From: Prodigiosinella aquatilis
GTDB taxonomy: Bacteria; Pseudomonadota; Gammaproteobacteria; Enterobacterales; Enterobacteriaceae
Reading direction: 5' to 3'
DNA length: 64,000 nucleotides
Assembly (NCBI GenBank): GCA_030388725.1
Contig: CP128857.1
Span: 1,612,001 to 1,676,000 of the forward strand
Below the pieces are notes generated by a model that was not told the DNA's origin, ran no database searches, and worked only from the letters and a program-made list of their open reading frames with translations. Shown one piece after another: positions 1-8,806 of the stretch. The position numbers and the translations under genes were made by a program. The first letter of the stretch is position 1. Each line of letters begins with the position of its first letter.

Positions 1-87
1 GACCAGGTTGTCGATGCCTAATACTAGCTCAAGCACCACCAGCGTTGCCAATCCTGCCCACACTGTTGGATCAACTATCCATTCCAT
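1..87 (-). CDS. YegH/YoaE-like TerC-family membrane protein, N-terminus only
   Basis: The first 29 codons of a minus-strand gene begin at the ATG at 85-87 and run off the left edge. The translated start, MEWIVDPTVWAG followed by LELVLGIDNLV, matches the opening of TerC-domain inner-membrane proteins of the YegH/YoaE type, including the conserved ELVLGIDN segment of the first helix. In Escherichia coli yegH lies beside the capsule and O-antigen region, which fits the polysaccharide genes that follow here. Only the N-terminus is visible, so YegH and YoaE cannot be told apart. The role of these proteins is poorly known; many carry CBS and transporter-associated domains after the TerC part. Confidence 0.75.
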   Translation of the reverse strand, partial: MEWIVDPTVWAGLATLVVLELVLGIDNLV

Positions 88-436
88 ACTGAATTTTTAC
101 CTTTTTTTGGAATAATATTCTAAATTTTATTTGATTTATTCGTTTGTTGTCTATGTTAGGCGATTTCTTAGGGAGAGAGAAAGAATTAATAACCCATCGA
201 ATACTACTCCCTACAGCATTTTATTGTAAAATTTCTTCGGTGATAAAGCATATATAAATTCGGAATGGAGATCGAAAAGTGCAGAAGGCAGAAAGGCCCG
301 GAAATTCAAATGTAAAGGATAGTTATACCTTGGTAAAATTTCCCTCATTCGGGATATTTCACTTGTATTATGTTATATGCAGTTAATAATGTAGCGACAG
401 CTGTTTTTACTTCGTTTCAGTAAAGGGTGTTCTGAT

Positions 437-465
437 CTTTAGGCGCCACTTTAGATTGATATAAT
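437..465 (+). promoter_or_regulatory. Putative sigma-70 promoter of the polysaccharide leader
   Basis: A perfect TATAAT hexamer lies at 460-465. The -35 region around 437-443 is weak (CTTTAG or TTTAGG depending on spacing). It sits about 55 bases before the ops element, so the ops would be in the transcribed leader, as RfaH recruitment requires. Position and the -10 box are seen; promoter activity is inferred. Confidence 0.45.
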
Positions 466-497
466 GATGGACACAAGTTCGGATTTGTGCTTGGTCG

Positions 498-532
498 CGC
501 ATTGGTAGCCAGAAAGCCAAGGCGGTAGCGTG
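498..532 (+). promoter_or_regulatory. JUMPstart sequence with ops element (RfaH recruitment)
   Basis: The 12 bases GGCGGTAGCGTG at 521-532 match the ops consensus GGCGGTAGNNTG. They are preceded by GGTAGC and AAGCCA blocks in the order found in JUMPstart leaders of O-antigen and capsule operons. In that family the ops pauses RNA polymerase in the leader and loads RfaH, giving antitermination across long AT-rich glycan operons. It lies 364 bases before the likely glycosyltransferase start. The remaining leader (88-497 and 533-814) shows no convincing gene. Confidence 0.85.
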
Positions 533-895
533 CATGTGCGTTATTTAGTTAGTAGTGTAAACTGCTTTTTCCTACCTGTTATTGTTTTTTATGATTAAAT
601 CTTAAATCTAACCGCTTGATTTTTTCTTTTGTATGAAAAATCCCTGCATTCCTGATAGGCATCTGATCTGGCGTTTTTCTGTCCATTGGTTTGTGGATTT
701 TTTCAGATTAATGGTGTGTATTGACACGAATGTGAAGATATTGTTCTGCTTTGCATCATGTTGATTAGCAGAGTTTTGTGAGCATACATGAGAGTGATAG
801 AACACAAATATTAAATGGTCGATTGGTATAGCTTCTGTCTTGTTAATAAAGAATACTTAGAGAGCATGAATTTTTATGCTCGGAATATTTTTAAT

Positions 896-1657
896 ATGAA
901 TGTATATATTTCAGTCGTTTCACATGGTCATCAATGCATGATAAAAAACATTCATTGCCTTCCTGATCTTGCCAAAAAATATAAAGTTGTTGTAAAAGAG
1001 AATTCAGAACGTTATCGCTCTGGGTTTGATGTTTTTTGTTTGGAAAATAATATTGACTATATTGATGATAAAAAAAATCTAGGGTTTGGCGAAAATAATA
1101 ATTTGATATTTAAATATATACAAGATAAATTTAATCCTAAAGGCAATGATCTATTTATTGTATTAAACCCAGATGTGCTTATTACATGCGAAGAAATTGA
1201 AAAAATTATTTCTCTTCATGATCAGTATCATTTTAAATTAGCGGGTATAAATCTATTCACAGATGAAAATTTCACAATTCATGATAAGGGTATTAGGCAT
1301 TACCCGGTTTTGTCTGATTTTTTTAAATCATTCTTTTTAGGTAAGAATGATACTGTAATAAATAGAAAAGAGGTCAATGATATCGCTTATGTGGATTGGT
1401 TGGCCGGTTCTTTTATGATTTTTGAAGTGAGCCATTATGCTAATTTGAAAGGATTTGATGAACGATATTTTATGTACTGTGAGGATATAGATATCTGTTA
1501 TCGCTCAACGAAGAAGAACATAAAGCCACTATATTTACCTATGGTAAAGGCGGTGCACTATGCCCAGTATAATAATCGAAAAATATTTTCCAGGCATTTT
1601 TTTTGGCATATAAAGAGTATCTTGATTTTTACAATTAAGAAAATGATAATTAAATGA
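896..1657 (+). CDS. WbbL-like family 2 glycosyltransferase (probable rhamnosyltransferase)
   Basis: The protein resembles the E. coli O16 rhamnosyltransferase WbbL along its length: an N-terminal VYISVVSHGH, LNPDV in the nucleotide-sugar region, DWLAGSFMIF, then GFDERYFMYCEDIDICYR, and a C-terminal HYAQYNNR. The family adds a dTDP-rhamnose-derived residue to a lipid-linked or lipid-A-core acceptor at the inner membrane. I place the start at 896 because family members begin directly at this VYI strand; in-frame starts at 815 and 866 are possible and none has a strong ribosome site. Length from 896 is 253 residues, close to WbbL. The gene is far more AT-rich than its neighbours, as usual for O-antigen genes acquired by transfer. 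No rml genes for the donor sugar are nearby, so the rhamnose assignment is by similarity only. Confidence 0.75.
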   Translation: MNVYISVVSHGHQCMIKNIHCLPDLAKKYKVVVKENSERYRSGFDVFCLENNIDYIDDKKNLGFGENNNLIFKYIQDKFNPKGNDLFIVLNPDVLITCEEIEKIISLHDQYHFKLAGINLFTDENFTIHDKGIRHYPVLSDFFKSFFLGKNDTVINRKEVNDIAYVDWLAGSFMIFEVSHYANLKGFDERYFMYCEDIDICYRSTKKNIKPLYLPMVKAVHYAQYNNRKIFSRHFFWHIKSILIFTIKKMIIK

Positions 1658-1885
1658 TGTGATGATTCCGTTCTTTAGGGTTGTTCCTTCTTGGTTTTTG
1701 AATTGTCATTCATTGTTCTTCATCATACGTATGGAAGTCTTATGCTTTATAGCCTTTGAGTGGATATTCAAATTCTATTTTTAATATGTAAATGTGGGTT
1801 AGTGAATGTATTCGAGTTTTATTAAACATCTATGTTTTTTAAAGTTACCTTATTTCTGATGATTAATCTTATATTGGATTATATC

Positions 1886-2012
1886 TATACCCAAAATAAT
1901 TCGAGTTGCAGGAAGGCGGCAAGAGAGTGAATCCCGATGAGCTTACTCAGATAAGTGATTCGGGTGAACAAACGCAGCCAACATACCTGAAACTTGAAGT
2001 ATGACGGGTATA
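1886..2012. repeat. ERIC element, complete 127-bp copy
   Basis: The element starts with TATACCC and ends with GGGTATA and is exactly 127 bases, the classical ERIC length. The centre contains GTGAATCCC, GAGCTTAC, AAGTGATTCGGGTGA and CAGCCAACAT in ERIC order, and the halves are imperfect inverted repeats. It lies in the 517-base gap between the glycosyltransferase and the epimerase. No other gene is evident in 1658-2174. ERICs can fold in RNA and influence message stability, but nothing here shows that directly. Confidence 0.9.
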
Positions 2013-2174
2013 TAACATCAAGATGTAATATGTATTTATAAGCGCAATAATATTGTCAGCTTAGAAAATTGATGGTTTCAGTTAAAAAACAAGTAGTATT
2101 AATAATAGTCTAAATAAACGATATGATATCAATGCTGCTGCAGCATCATATGTGAAGTTATATAAGGGGTTGTA

Positions 2175-3182
2175 ATGAAATTTCTTGTTACCGGTGCGGC
2201 CGGGTTTATCGGTTTTTATGTGAGTCAGTCATTGTGCGCTGACGGACATGATGTGATCGGCATTGATAACCTTAATAATTACTATGATGTCTCTCTCAAA
2301 GAAGCGCGTTTGCAAAAACTTCAGACAGTGAGTCGTTTCCGTTTTGAAAAACTGGACATCTATGATGGAAAAGGGCTGAATGCGCTTTTTGCCGCAGAAA
2401 AATTTGACCGGGTTATTCATCTGGCGGCACAGGCTGGCGTGCGTTATTCGCTGGAAAATCCGATGGCATATGCTGATAGCAACCTTATCGGGCATCTGAA
2501 TATTCTGGAGTGCTGTCGTCATCATGATGTTGAGCATCTGCTGTATGCCTCTTCCAGTTCAGTGTATGGTTTGAATGGCAAAACACCATTCTCTACCTGT
2601 GATTCGACGGATCATCCTGTCTCGCTATATGCCGCCACCAAAAAAGCCAATGAGCTGATGGCGCACTCCTATTCGCATTTATATGGCATTCCCACGACGG
2701 GATTACGCTTTTTTACGGTATATGGTCCGTGGGGGCGGCCGGACATGGCATTGTTCAAATTCACCAAGAGCATACTGGCTGGCAATCCCATTGATATTTA
2801 TAACCATGGTGATATGCGTCGTGATTTTACTTATATCACTGACATTGTTGATGGTGTCGTGAGTATTGTGAATAAGGTTCCTGTCGCAGACAGCACCTGG
2901 ACGGTGGAAAATGGATCTCCGGCAACCAGTTCGGCACCGTATCGAGTGTGCAATATCGGTTACGGCAGTCCGGTGAAACTGATGGATTTTGTTACTGCGT
3001 TAGAAAATGCACTCGGCATTGAAGCGAAAAAACACTTTATGCCAATGCAGGCAGGCGATGTGTACCAAACTTACGCCGATACTGAAGACTTGCGGGCGAT
3101 GACCGGCTATCGCCCTAAAGTCGGCGTGGTTGAAGGTGTTCAGGCCTTTGTCGATTGGTATCGCGATTTTTATCAAGTCTGA
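2175..3182 (+). CDS. NAD-dependent nucleotide-sugar epimerase (UDP-glucuronate 4-epimerase type)
   Basis: This 335-residue extended short-chain dehydrogenase carries the N-terminal nucleotide motif GAAGFIG near residue 8, SSSSVYG near 126 and the catalytic YAATK near 153. The run through FFTVYGPWGRPDMALF and the overall length match enterobacterial UDP-glucuronate 4-epimerases, which interconvert UDP-glucuronic and UDP-galacturonic acid for surface glycans. The downstream ugd supplies UDP-glucuronate, which supports this substrate. An ATG with GGGG about 9 bases upstream begins the gene. Other C4-epimerases of the GalE group share the same motifs, so the exact substrate is inferred. Confidence 0.8.
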   Translation: MKFLVTGAAGFIGFYVSQSLCADGHDVIGIDNLNNYYDVSLKEARLQKLQTVSRFRFEKLDIYDGKGLNALFAAEKFDRVIHLAAQAGVRYSLENPMAYADSNLIGHLNILECCRHHDVEHLLYASSSSVYGLNGKTPFSTCDSTDHPVSLYAATKKANELMAHSYSHLYGIPTTGLRFFTVYGPWGRPDMALFKFTKSILAGNPIDIYNHGDMRRDFTYITDIVDGVVSIVNKVPVADSTWTVENGSPATSSAPYRVCNIGYGSPVKLMDFVTALENALGIEAKKHFMPMQAGDVYQTYADTEDLRAMTGYRPKVGVVEGVQAFVDWYRDFYQV

Positions 3183-3296
3183 ATAATTGGTTATCGATGC
3201 ACAGCAATATATATGCAGACGTTTTCTTCTGCTACATTGCTATTTCTTTTTTAATTTGTACATTGCGTACAATATATTGATTAATGTGACTGAAAA

Positions 3297-4463
3297 ATGA
3301 GAATAGCAATTGCGGGCACTGGCTATGTTGGTCTGTCCAATGCAATGCTGCTGGCGCAGCATAATGAAGTAGTGGCGGTAGATATTCTCGCCGAAAAAGT
3401 AGAAATGTTGAATAAAGGCATTTCACCGATTGTAGATAAAGAAATTGAAGAGTTTCTGTGTAATCCGTCGCTCAATTTCCGTGCAACGTTGGATGGCAAG
3501 TCTGCCTATCAGGGGGCGGATTTCGTGATTATCGCCACACCTACCGATTATGACCCCAAAACCAACTACTTCAATACCCGGTCGGTTGAGTCGGTGATCC
3601 GTGAGGTCATTGCCGTCAACCCACACGCGCTGATGATCATCAAATCGACTATTCCGGTGGGATATACCCAGCAGGTACGCGAGCAGTTTGGTACGGGAAA
3701 TATCATTTTTTCACCGGAATTTCTGCGGGAAGGTCGCGCACTGTACGATAATCTGTATCCATCGCGGATTGTGGTGGGTGAACAATCACCACGTGCGGAA
3801 CAATTTGCTCAACTTTTGGTGCAGGGTGCCAGAAAAACCGATATCACGGTATTGTTTACCGGTTCCACGGAAGCAGAAGCCATTAAGCTGTTTGCCAATA
3901 CCTATCTGGCAATGCGTGTTGCCTATTTCAACGAACTGGATACTTACGCACAGACGTTGGGTTTAGACAGCAAACAAATCATTGAAGGGGTTGGACTGGA
4001 TCCGCGAATTGGTCAGCACTATAACAATCCCTCTTTTGGCTATGGCGGCTACTGTTTGCCGAAAGATACCAAGCAACTGCTGGCAAATTACGAGGCTGTC
4101 CCCAATAATCTGATTCGTGCCATCGTGGATGCCAACACGACGCGTAAGGATTTTATTTCCGATTCGGTGATTAAGCGAAACCCTAAAGTTGTAGGGGTTT
4201 ACCGTCTGGTGATGAAAACCGGTTCTGATAACTTCCGTGCATCCGCTATTCAAGGGGTAATGAAGCGTATCAAGGCAAAAGGCATCGAAATGGTTGTGTA
4301 TGAGCCGGAGCTGAAAGAGACCGAGTTTTTCCGATCGCGGGTTATCAATGATCTGGAGGAGTTTAAACAGATTTCGGACGTGATACTGTCTAATCGGATG
4401 GCATCGGAATTGTCTGATGTTGCAACAAAAGTCTATACACGTGATCTCTTCGGTTCCGATTAG
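3297..4463 (+). CDS. ugd: UDP-glucose 6-dehydrogenase
   Basis: The enzyme oxidises UDP-glucose to UDP-glucuronate with two NAD. The 388-residue protein shows the N-terminal Rossmann motif GTGYVGLSNAML, the SPEFLREG segment near residue 139 and the catalytic cysteine in GYGGYCLPKDTKQL near 253. Length and sequence match the short enterobacterial Ugd. It follows the epimerase by 114 bases and precedes galF, so substrate supply (GalF/GalU), oxidation (Ugd) and epimerisation are adjacent. UDP-glucuronate also feeds lipid A aminoarabinose and exopolysaccharide pathways. The ribosome site is weak (GACTGAAAA before the ATG). Confidence 0.95.
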   Translation: MRIAIAGTGYVGLSNAMLLAQHNEVVAVDILAEKVEMLNKGISPIVDKEIEEFLCNPSLNFRATLDGKSAYQGADFVIIATPTDYDPKTNYFNTRSVESVIREVIAVNPHALMIIKSTIPVGYTQQVREQFGTGNIIFSPEFLREGRALYDNLYPSRIVVGEQSPRAEQFAQLLVQGARKTDITVLFTGSTEAEAIKLFANTYLAMRVAYFNELDTYAQTLGLDSKQIIEGVGLDPRIGQHYNNPSFGYGGYCLPKDTKQLLANYEAVPNNLIRAIVDANTTRKDFISDSVIKRNPKVVGVYRLVMKTGSDNFRASAIQGVMKRIKAKGIEMVVYEPELKETEFFRSRVINDLEEFKQISDVILSNRMASELSDVATKVYTRDLFGSD

Positions 4464-4533
4464 GTATAAAGCTAGTGATAGAGTGTGTCCTGAATGCAGG
4501 TGAGACTGCGGGTTCTTTTTGAGAGAGCAACGA

Positions 4534-5439
4534 ATGACAACATTAAAAGCGATTATCCCGGTTGCTGGTTTGGGAATGAATTTATTACCGGTTACCAAGG
4601 CTATCCCGAAAGAGATGCTACCGTTGGTCGATCGTCCGGTGATTGAGAAGATTGTTAATGAGTGCGCCAATGCGGGCATCAAGGACATTGTGCTGGTAAC
4701 ACATGCTTCCAAAAATGCGATCGAAAACCATTTTGATACTTCATTTGAGCTGGAATCCTTGTTGGAAGATCGCGCCAAACGCCAGTTATTGGCAGAAGTT
4801 CAGGCTATTTGTCCCGCTGGTGTAACCATTATGAATGTTCGCCAGGGGCAAACGCTGGGACTTGGACATGCGGTCTCCTGTGCGCATCCCATTGTGGGTG
4901 ATGCACCTTTTGTTGTTGTTTTGCCGGATGTGGTCATGGATGAAAGTTCGGCGGATCAATCTAAAGATAACCTGGCACAGTTGATTTCCCGTTTTGAAGC
5001 CACCGGGCACAGCCAGGTGCTGGTGAAACACCGTCCTTATGAAGTCTTGCCGGAATACTCCGTGGTGGAATGCGCACAGCCGTTAATCAACGCGGGTGAC
5101 TCAGCGGTCATTACTTCCATGGTTGAAAAACCGAAGCTAACGCCTACTGAAGGTTCTGACCTTTCTGCTGTCGGGCGCTATGTGTTGACAGCGGATGCAT
5201 GGCCGATTTTGTCGCAGATTCTGCCGGGTGCCTGGGGACGTATTCAATTGACTGACGCCATTGCCGAGTTGATCAAACATCAACCGGTTGATGCGGTGCA
5301 GATGACAGGCCATAATTTCAACTGCGGACGTAAACTGGGTTATGCGCAGGCTTTCGTCTCTTATGGATTACATAACCCAGAACTGGGTGCTGCGTTTAAA
5401 GAGAACATCAAGACACTGCTCGCCAAACATTCTGCCTAG
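4534..5439 (+). CDS. galF: GalF, UTP-glucose-1-phosphate uridylyltransferase-like subunit
   Basis: This is a GalU/GalF paralogue of 301 residues. GalU enzymes have GLGTR in the nucleotide-binding loop; here it reads GLGMNLLP, lacking the Thr-Arg pair, as in GalF. WGRIQLTD replaces the GalU-type GDEIQLTD, and NCGRKLGY replaces DCGNKLGY. GalF has little or no activity alone and is thought to modulate GalU and the UDP-glucose pool. The start at 4534 is chosen over a TTG at 4519 because GAGAGAG lies 6 bases upstream and MTTLKAIIPVAG is the family N-terminus. The position between ugd and gnd is typical of polysaccharide loci. Confidence 0.88.
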   Translation: MTTLKAIIPVAGLGMNLLPVTKAIPKEMLPLVDRPVIEKIVNECANAGIKDIVLVTHASKNAIENHFDTSFELESLLEDRAKRQLLAEVQAICPAGVTIMNVRQGQTLGLGHAVSCAHPIVGDAPFVVVLPDVVMDESSADQSKDNLAQLISRFEATGHSQVLVKHRPYEVLPEYSVVECAQPLINAGDSAVITSMVEKPKLTPTEGSDLSAVGRYVLTADAWPILSQILPGAWGRIQLTDAIAELIKHQPVDAVQMTGHNFNCGRKLGYAQAFVSYGLHNPELGAAFKENIKTLLAKHSA

Positions 5440-5625
5440 TGACCAATCCTGTCTGAGCGGATGCTCAGGCAGGGTGTTATCCCCGTGTTATAGAACACCT
5501 CTTCCTATTAAACCAATTACTACCCACCCAGCGTTAGCTGAGTTACCATGTCTGTCTGCTTTTGAATTGCCTGTGTCGTATATATCCGCAACAGGTAGAT
5601 TATCCTTCAGACAGGAGTTGCTTTA

Positions 5626-7032
5626 ATGTCCAAACAGCAAATTGGCGTTGTCGGTATGGCGGTGATGGGGCGCAATCTGGCGCTTAACATTGAAAGTCGT
5701 GGTTATACCGTTTCCATCTTTAACCGTTCTGCAGATAAAACCGATGAGGTTGTAGCAGAAAACCCGGGTAAGAAACTGGTGCCTTACTACACCGTTGAGG
5801 AGTTTGTTGAATCCCTGGAAAAACCGCGTCGCATCCTGTTAATGGTTAAGGCTGGTGAAGCAACAGATAAAACCATCGATTCACTGAAACCGCATCTGGA
5901 GAAAGGTGACATCCTGATCGATGGTGGTAATACCTTCTATAAAGACACCATTCGTCGTAATCGTGAACTGTCTGCCGAAGGGTTCAACTTCATTGGTACC
6001 GGGGTTTCCGGCGGCGAAGAAGGCGCGCTAAAAGGGCCATCGATCATGCCTGGTGGACAGAAACACGCGTATGAACTGGTGGCGCCGATTTTGGAGAAAA
6101 TTGCCGCTCGTGCTGATGGTGAAGCCTGTGTCACCTACATTGGTGCTGATGGTGCCGGTCATTACGTCAAGATGGTACACAACGGAATTGAATATGGCGA
6201 CATGCAGTTGATCGCCGAAGCCTACTCGCTGTTAAAGCAGGCATTGAACCTGAATAATGACGATCTGGCTAAAACATTCTCGGAGTGGAACAAAGGTGAA
6301 TTAAGCAGCTATCTGATTGAAATTACTGCTGATATCTTTACCAAGAAAGACGAGGATGGTAACTATCTGGTGGATGTGATTCTGGATGAAGCGGCAAACA
6401 AGGGAACGGGGAAATGGACCAGTCAGAGTTCACTGGATCTGGGTGAACCGTTGTCACTGATTACCGAGTCCGTGTTCGCGCGTTATCTGTCTTCCCTGAA
6501 ATCTCAGCGGGTTGCAGCCTCGAAAGTGCTAACCGGCCCGACAATCCAGCCATTCGCTGGTGATAAAACGGAATTTGTGGAGAAAGTACGTCGTGCGTTG
6601 TATCTGGGAAAGATCGTTTCTTATGCACAAGGTTTCTCTCAGTTGAAAGCAGCATCTGATGAAAACAATTGGTCGTTGAATTACGGAGAAATCGCCAAGA
6701 TTTTCCGCGCCGGTTGTATTATCCGTGCTCAATTCCTGCAAAAAATCACCGATGCCTACACCCAGAATGCCAATATTGCCAACCTGCTGTTGGCACCTTA
6801 CTTCAAGCAGATTGCTGATGATTATCAACAGGCGTTGCGTGATGTTGTGGCTTACGCTGTTCAGCAGGGCATTCCGACCCCAACTTTCTCTGCGGCTATC
6901 GCCTATTATGACAGTTACCGCGCAGCGGTTCTGCCGGCTAACCTGATTCAGGCGCAGCGTGATTACTTTGGTGCTCATACCTATAAGCGTACTGATAAAG
7001 ATGGGGTATTCCATACCGAATGGTTGGAATAA
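5626..7032 (+). CDS. gnd: 6-phosphogluconate dehydrogenase, decarboxylating
   Basis: The enzyme of the oxidative pentose phosphate pathway converts 6-phosphogluconate to ribulose 5-phosphate, CO2 and NADPH. The 468-residue protein has the N-terminal GMAVMGRNLALN dinucleotide motif, GTGVSGGEEGA near 129 and the catalytic segment VKMVHNGIEYGDMQ near 184, with the Lys, His-Asn and Glu of the active site. The C-terminal tail (YKRTDKDGVFHTEW) is the substrate-reaching end of the dimer. CAGGAG lies 8 bases upstream of the ATG. gnd commonly marks the edge of O-antigen loci and is often exchanged with them by recombination. Confidence 0.97.
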   Translation: MSKQQIGVVGMAVMGRNLALNIESRGYTVSIFNRSADKTDEVVAENPGKKLVPYYTVEEFVESLEKPRRILLMVKAGEATDKTIDSLKPHLEKGDILIDGGNTFYKDTIRRNRELSAEGFNFIGTGVSGGEEGALKGPSIMPGGQKHAYELVAPILEKIAARADGEACVTYIGADGAGHYVKMVHNGIEYGDMQLIAEAYSLLKQALNLNNDDLAKTFSEWNKGELSSYLIEITADIFTKKDEDGNYLVDVILDEAANKGTGKWTSQSSLDLGEPLSLITESVFARYLSSLKSQRVAASKVLTGPTIQPFAGDKTEFVEKVRRALYLGKIVSYAQGFSQLKAASDENNWSLNYGEIAKIFRAGCIIRAQFLQKITDAYTQNANIANLLLAPYFKQIADDYQQALRDVVAYAVQQGIPTPTFSAAIAYYDSYRAAVLPANLIQAQRDYFGAHTYKRTDKDGVFHTEWLE

Positions 7033-7065
7033 GCATGACGTCAGTTTTGATTAGTTATTAGTGTC

Positions 7066-7102
7066 AGCGCTGTTTGAACGTCTGTTCAAACAGCGCTTTT
7101 TT
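7066..7102 (+). terminator. Rho-independent terminator after gnd
   Basis: A perfect 14-bp stem (AGCGCTGTTTGAAC, complement at 7084-7097) closes a GTCT loop and is followed by a run of T to 7102. It lies 33 bases after the gnd stop codon and closes the polysaccharide-associated operon. Confidence 0.93.
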
Positions 7103-7428
7103 CTATCCGTTGAGAGAATATCACTATTGCTGCTAGTGCTGTGTTCATCAGCCAGAGTGGTGATAACTCATCGTTGGGAACGTTATCCGGTTTTCTGAGC
7201 AAAAACTGATGCCCGTCTGGTCGTTACTGACTTGATTAGCGTCGGTTTTTTTTTCGCCTGTTTTCTGGCGACAATCAGATTATCGTAAAGGAAACGGCCA
7301 TTTTCCCATTGAGAAATGAAAATATCATAACGTATTGTTAATACATCTTTTTTTAGGAATAAGATGCTTGTTTGACAGGTGTCTCCTTTCTATGATGCGG
7401 CCGAATAGCGTGCATAACGAGGTAAAAT

Positions 7429-7582
7429 ATGAAGCGTTTCTTGAAACTGATGGGTTTACTTATTCTGACGGTCGCCCTGAATGGGTGTATTTTCCCTCCT
7501 CCGGGGGGGTGGGGGACCTGTCGGAGGACCTGGTGATTTTCATTTTCAACCGTCTAATGGCCAGTTTCCTGGCTATAATTAA
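7429..7582 (+). pseudogene. Small lipoprotein with apparent frameshift in a G7 tract
   Basis: An ATG at 7429, preceded by GAGG at the right distance, opens a peptide MKRFLKLMGLLILTVALNGC, a clear lipoprotein signal with Cys20 as the lipidation site. In the same frame it stops after 35 residues (TGA at 7534-7536). Right after the Pro-rich start is a run of seven G, a T and five G. Removing one G gives a natural continuation rich in Gly and Pro that ends QPSNGQFPGYN with TAA at 7580-7582, about 50 residues in all. Such short Pro/Gly-rich lipoproteins occur in enterobacteria, function unknown. It may be a sequencing slip, a true mutation or a slippage switch. The rest of 7103-7850 shows no supported gene. 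Confidence 0.5.
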
Positions 7583-7850
7583 CTCACTGATAGTAAACAG
7601 AAAACTACGTTATCTTCTCCGCGACGATACACCAAAAGTGTGGTGTATTACTTGATCATTAACAACGGCGTGGATGAGAGTTGTCGCCGGGAAAACCTGA
7701 CTTTACGCCTTGTTGGCTTAACACCGGCGTCGTTCACCTGGCTTCGATATGGGGGCCAGGAAGAGGCCAAATGTGGCGGTCGCCCCGTGTATCCCCGTTC
7801 CTTAATACGCTATCGGGCGTTATTCTATCTAAGGCATACGCCGCATCGTG

Positions 7851-8612
7851 TTAATTGTTTTCTTTAACCAGTGCACAGGTAATGTCCTGAATTTCTTCTG
7901 CCGATCCGCGATTAGCATCCAGAATATCAAGACGATTGGCGAGCAGGATGGGGTCTCCGCTGGGGGTGAAGACAACAGCCAGACCATAATTGCCCATGCT
8001 GTCATCTTGTCTATGAACATATCGATATAACGTCTTAAAGGGATCTGACTGCGTTAAATCGGTTGTAGTGAGTTTTATCGCCAGATATTTATGCCCTTGA
8101 AGCTCAACGCCCAGTGGTTGCCAGTGGGTTGAAATTGCTGTCGATTGTTCATGTAACGTATAGTAAACCTCAGGTCGCAGACATGATATATGAATATGTA
8201 GCTGATTTTGAGAACGACCATATTGGGAATTAATGCTCAGTGATAAATATTCATTTTTTACCGGTTTACCGATTTCTTTAACAATATACCCACGGTAATT
8301 CCATGCGGCCGCGAAGAAGGAAGGCGTATTATTTTGTAAGAGCACCGGGCTTTCAATACCGGTAATTTTGGTGGAAGGTATCAGCAAATCATGGTAAGGC
8401 CCCCGGAGGTCTTTAAGTAAGGCGTATCCATCTTTCAGATCGACGTTTAAGCAAGGCGCGGGATTACCATTACTCTGCTGATTAGGAACACATTTCTGAC
8501 TCACTATTTCCCAGAGTGCGTTGCTGTTTCCTCGTCCCAAAATAAACCATAGGACAAATAACAAAGAAAAAATCATTATGGCGATGGCCCAGAATAATTT
8601 TTTATACTTCAT
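7851..8612 (-). CDS. cdh: CDP-diacylglycerol pyrophosphatase
   Basis: Cdh hydrolyses CDP-diacylglycerol to phosphatidate and CMP at the inner membrane. The 253-residue protein has one N-terminal membrane segment (about residues 8-26, AIMIFSLLFVLWFIL) and then a periplasmic-type domain. The segment QNQLHIHISCLRP near 142 is the His-rich HIT-like catalytic site, and the early CLNVDLKDGYALLKDLRG block is also characteristic. Length matches E. coli Cdh (about 250). It stands alone, separated by about 190 bases from the two-component system behind it. Its physiological role in phospholipid turnover is known only in outline. Confidence 0.92.
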   Translation of the reverse strand: MKYKKLFWAIAIMIFSLLFVLWFILGRGNSNALWEIVSQKCVPNQQSNGNPAPCLNVDLKDGYALLKDLRGPYHDLLIPSTKITGIESPVLLQNNTPSFFAAAWNYRGYIVKEIGKPVKNEYLSLSINSQYGRSQNQLHIHISCLRPEVYYTLHEQSTAISTHWQPLGVELQGHKYLAIKLTTTDLTQSDPFKTLYRYVHRQDDSMGNYGLAVVFTPSGDPILLANRLDILDANRGSAEEIQDITCALVKENN

Positions 8613-8806
8613 GCTGATCTCTCCTGGCAGAATGGAATGTAGCTAAAAGGAAGATAGACGAGAAATTGTATTTTTAGGCGATTATGGTGAATAACCAATG
8701 TCATAAATATGACACTCAAAATTAAATTGCGTTAAGCGCATTCAGTATCGCCCGCCGATCGCCAGTTATGCGTCTCTGTACTGCTGATGATCAAAAGTGA
8801 GCGATT

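Noticed and set aside
608..805. 65-residue minus-strand reading frame in the polysaccharide leader
   Set aside because: It lies antisense inside the ops leader, has no ribosome site or recognisable motif, and its composition is that of random AT-rich sequence.
4534..5439. GalU rather than GalF
   Set aside because: The GTR of the catalytic loop is missing and the GalF-type WGRIQLTD and NCGRKLGY are present.
7335..7867. Reading frames of 106 and 75 residues between gnd and cdh
   Set aside because: They have no ribosome site or family feature, and the first is merely another frame over the small lipoprotein, which has a much better start.
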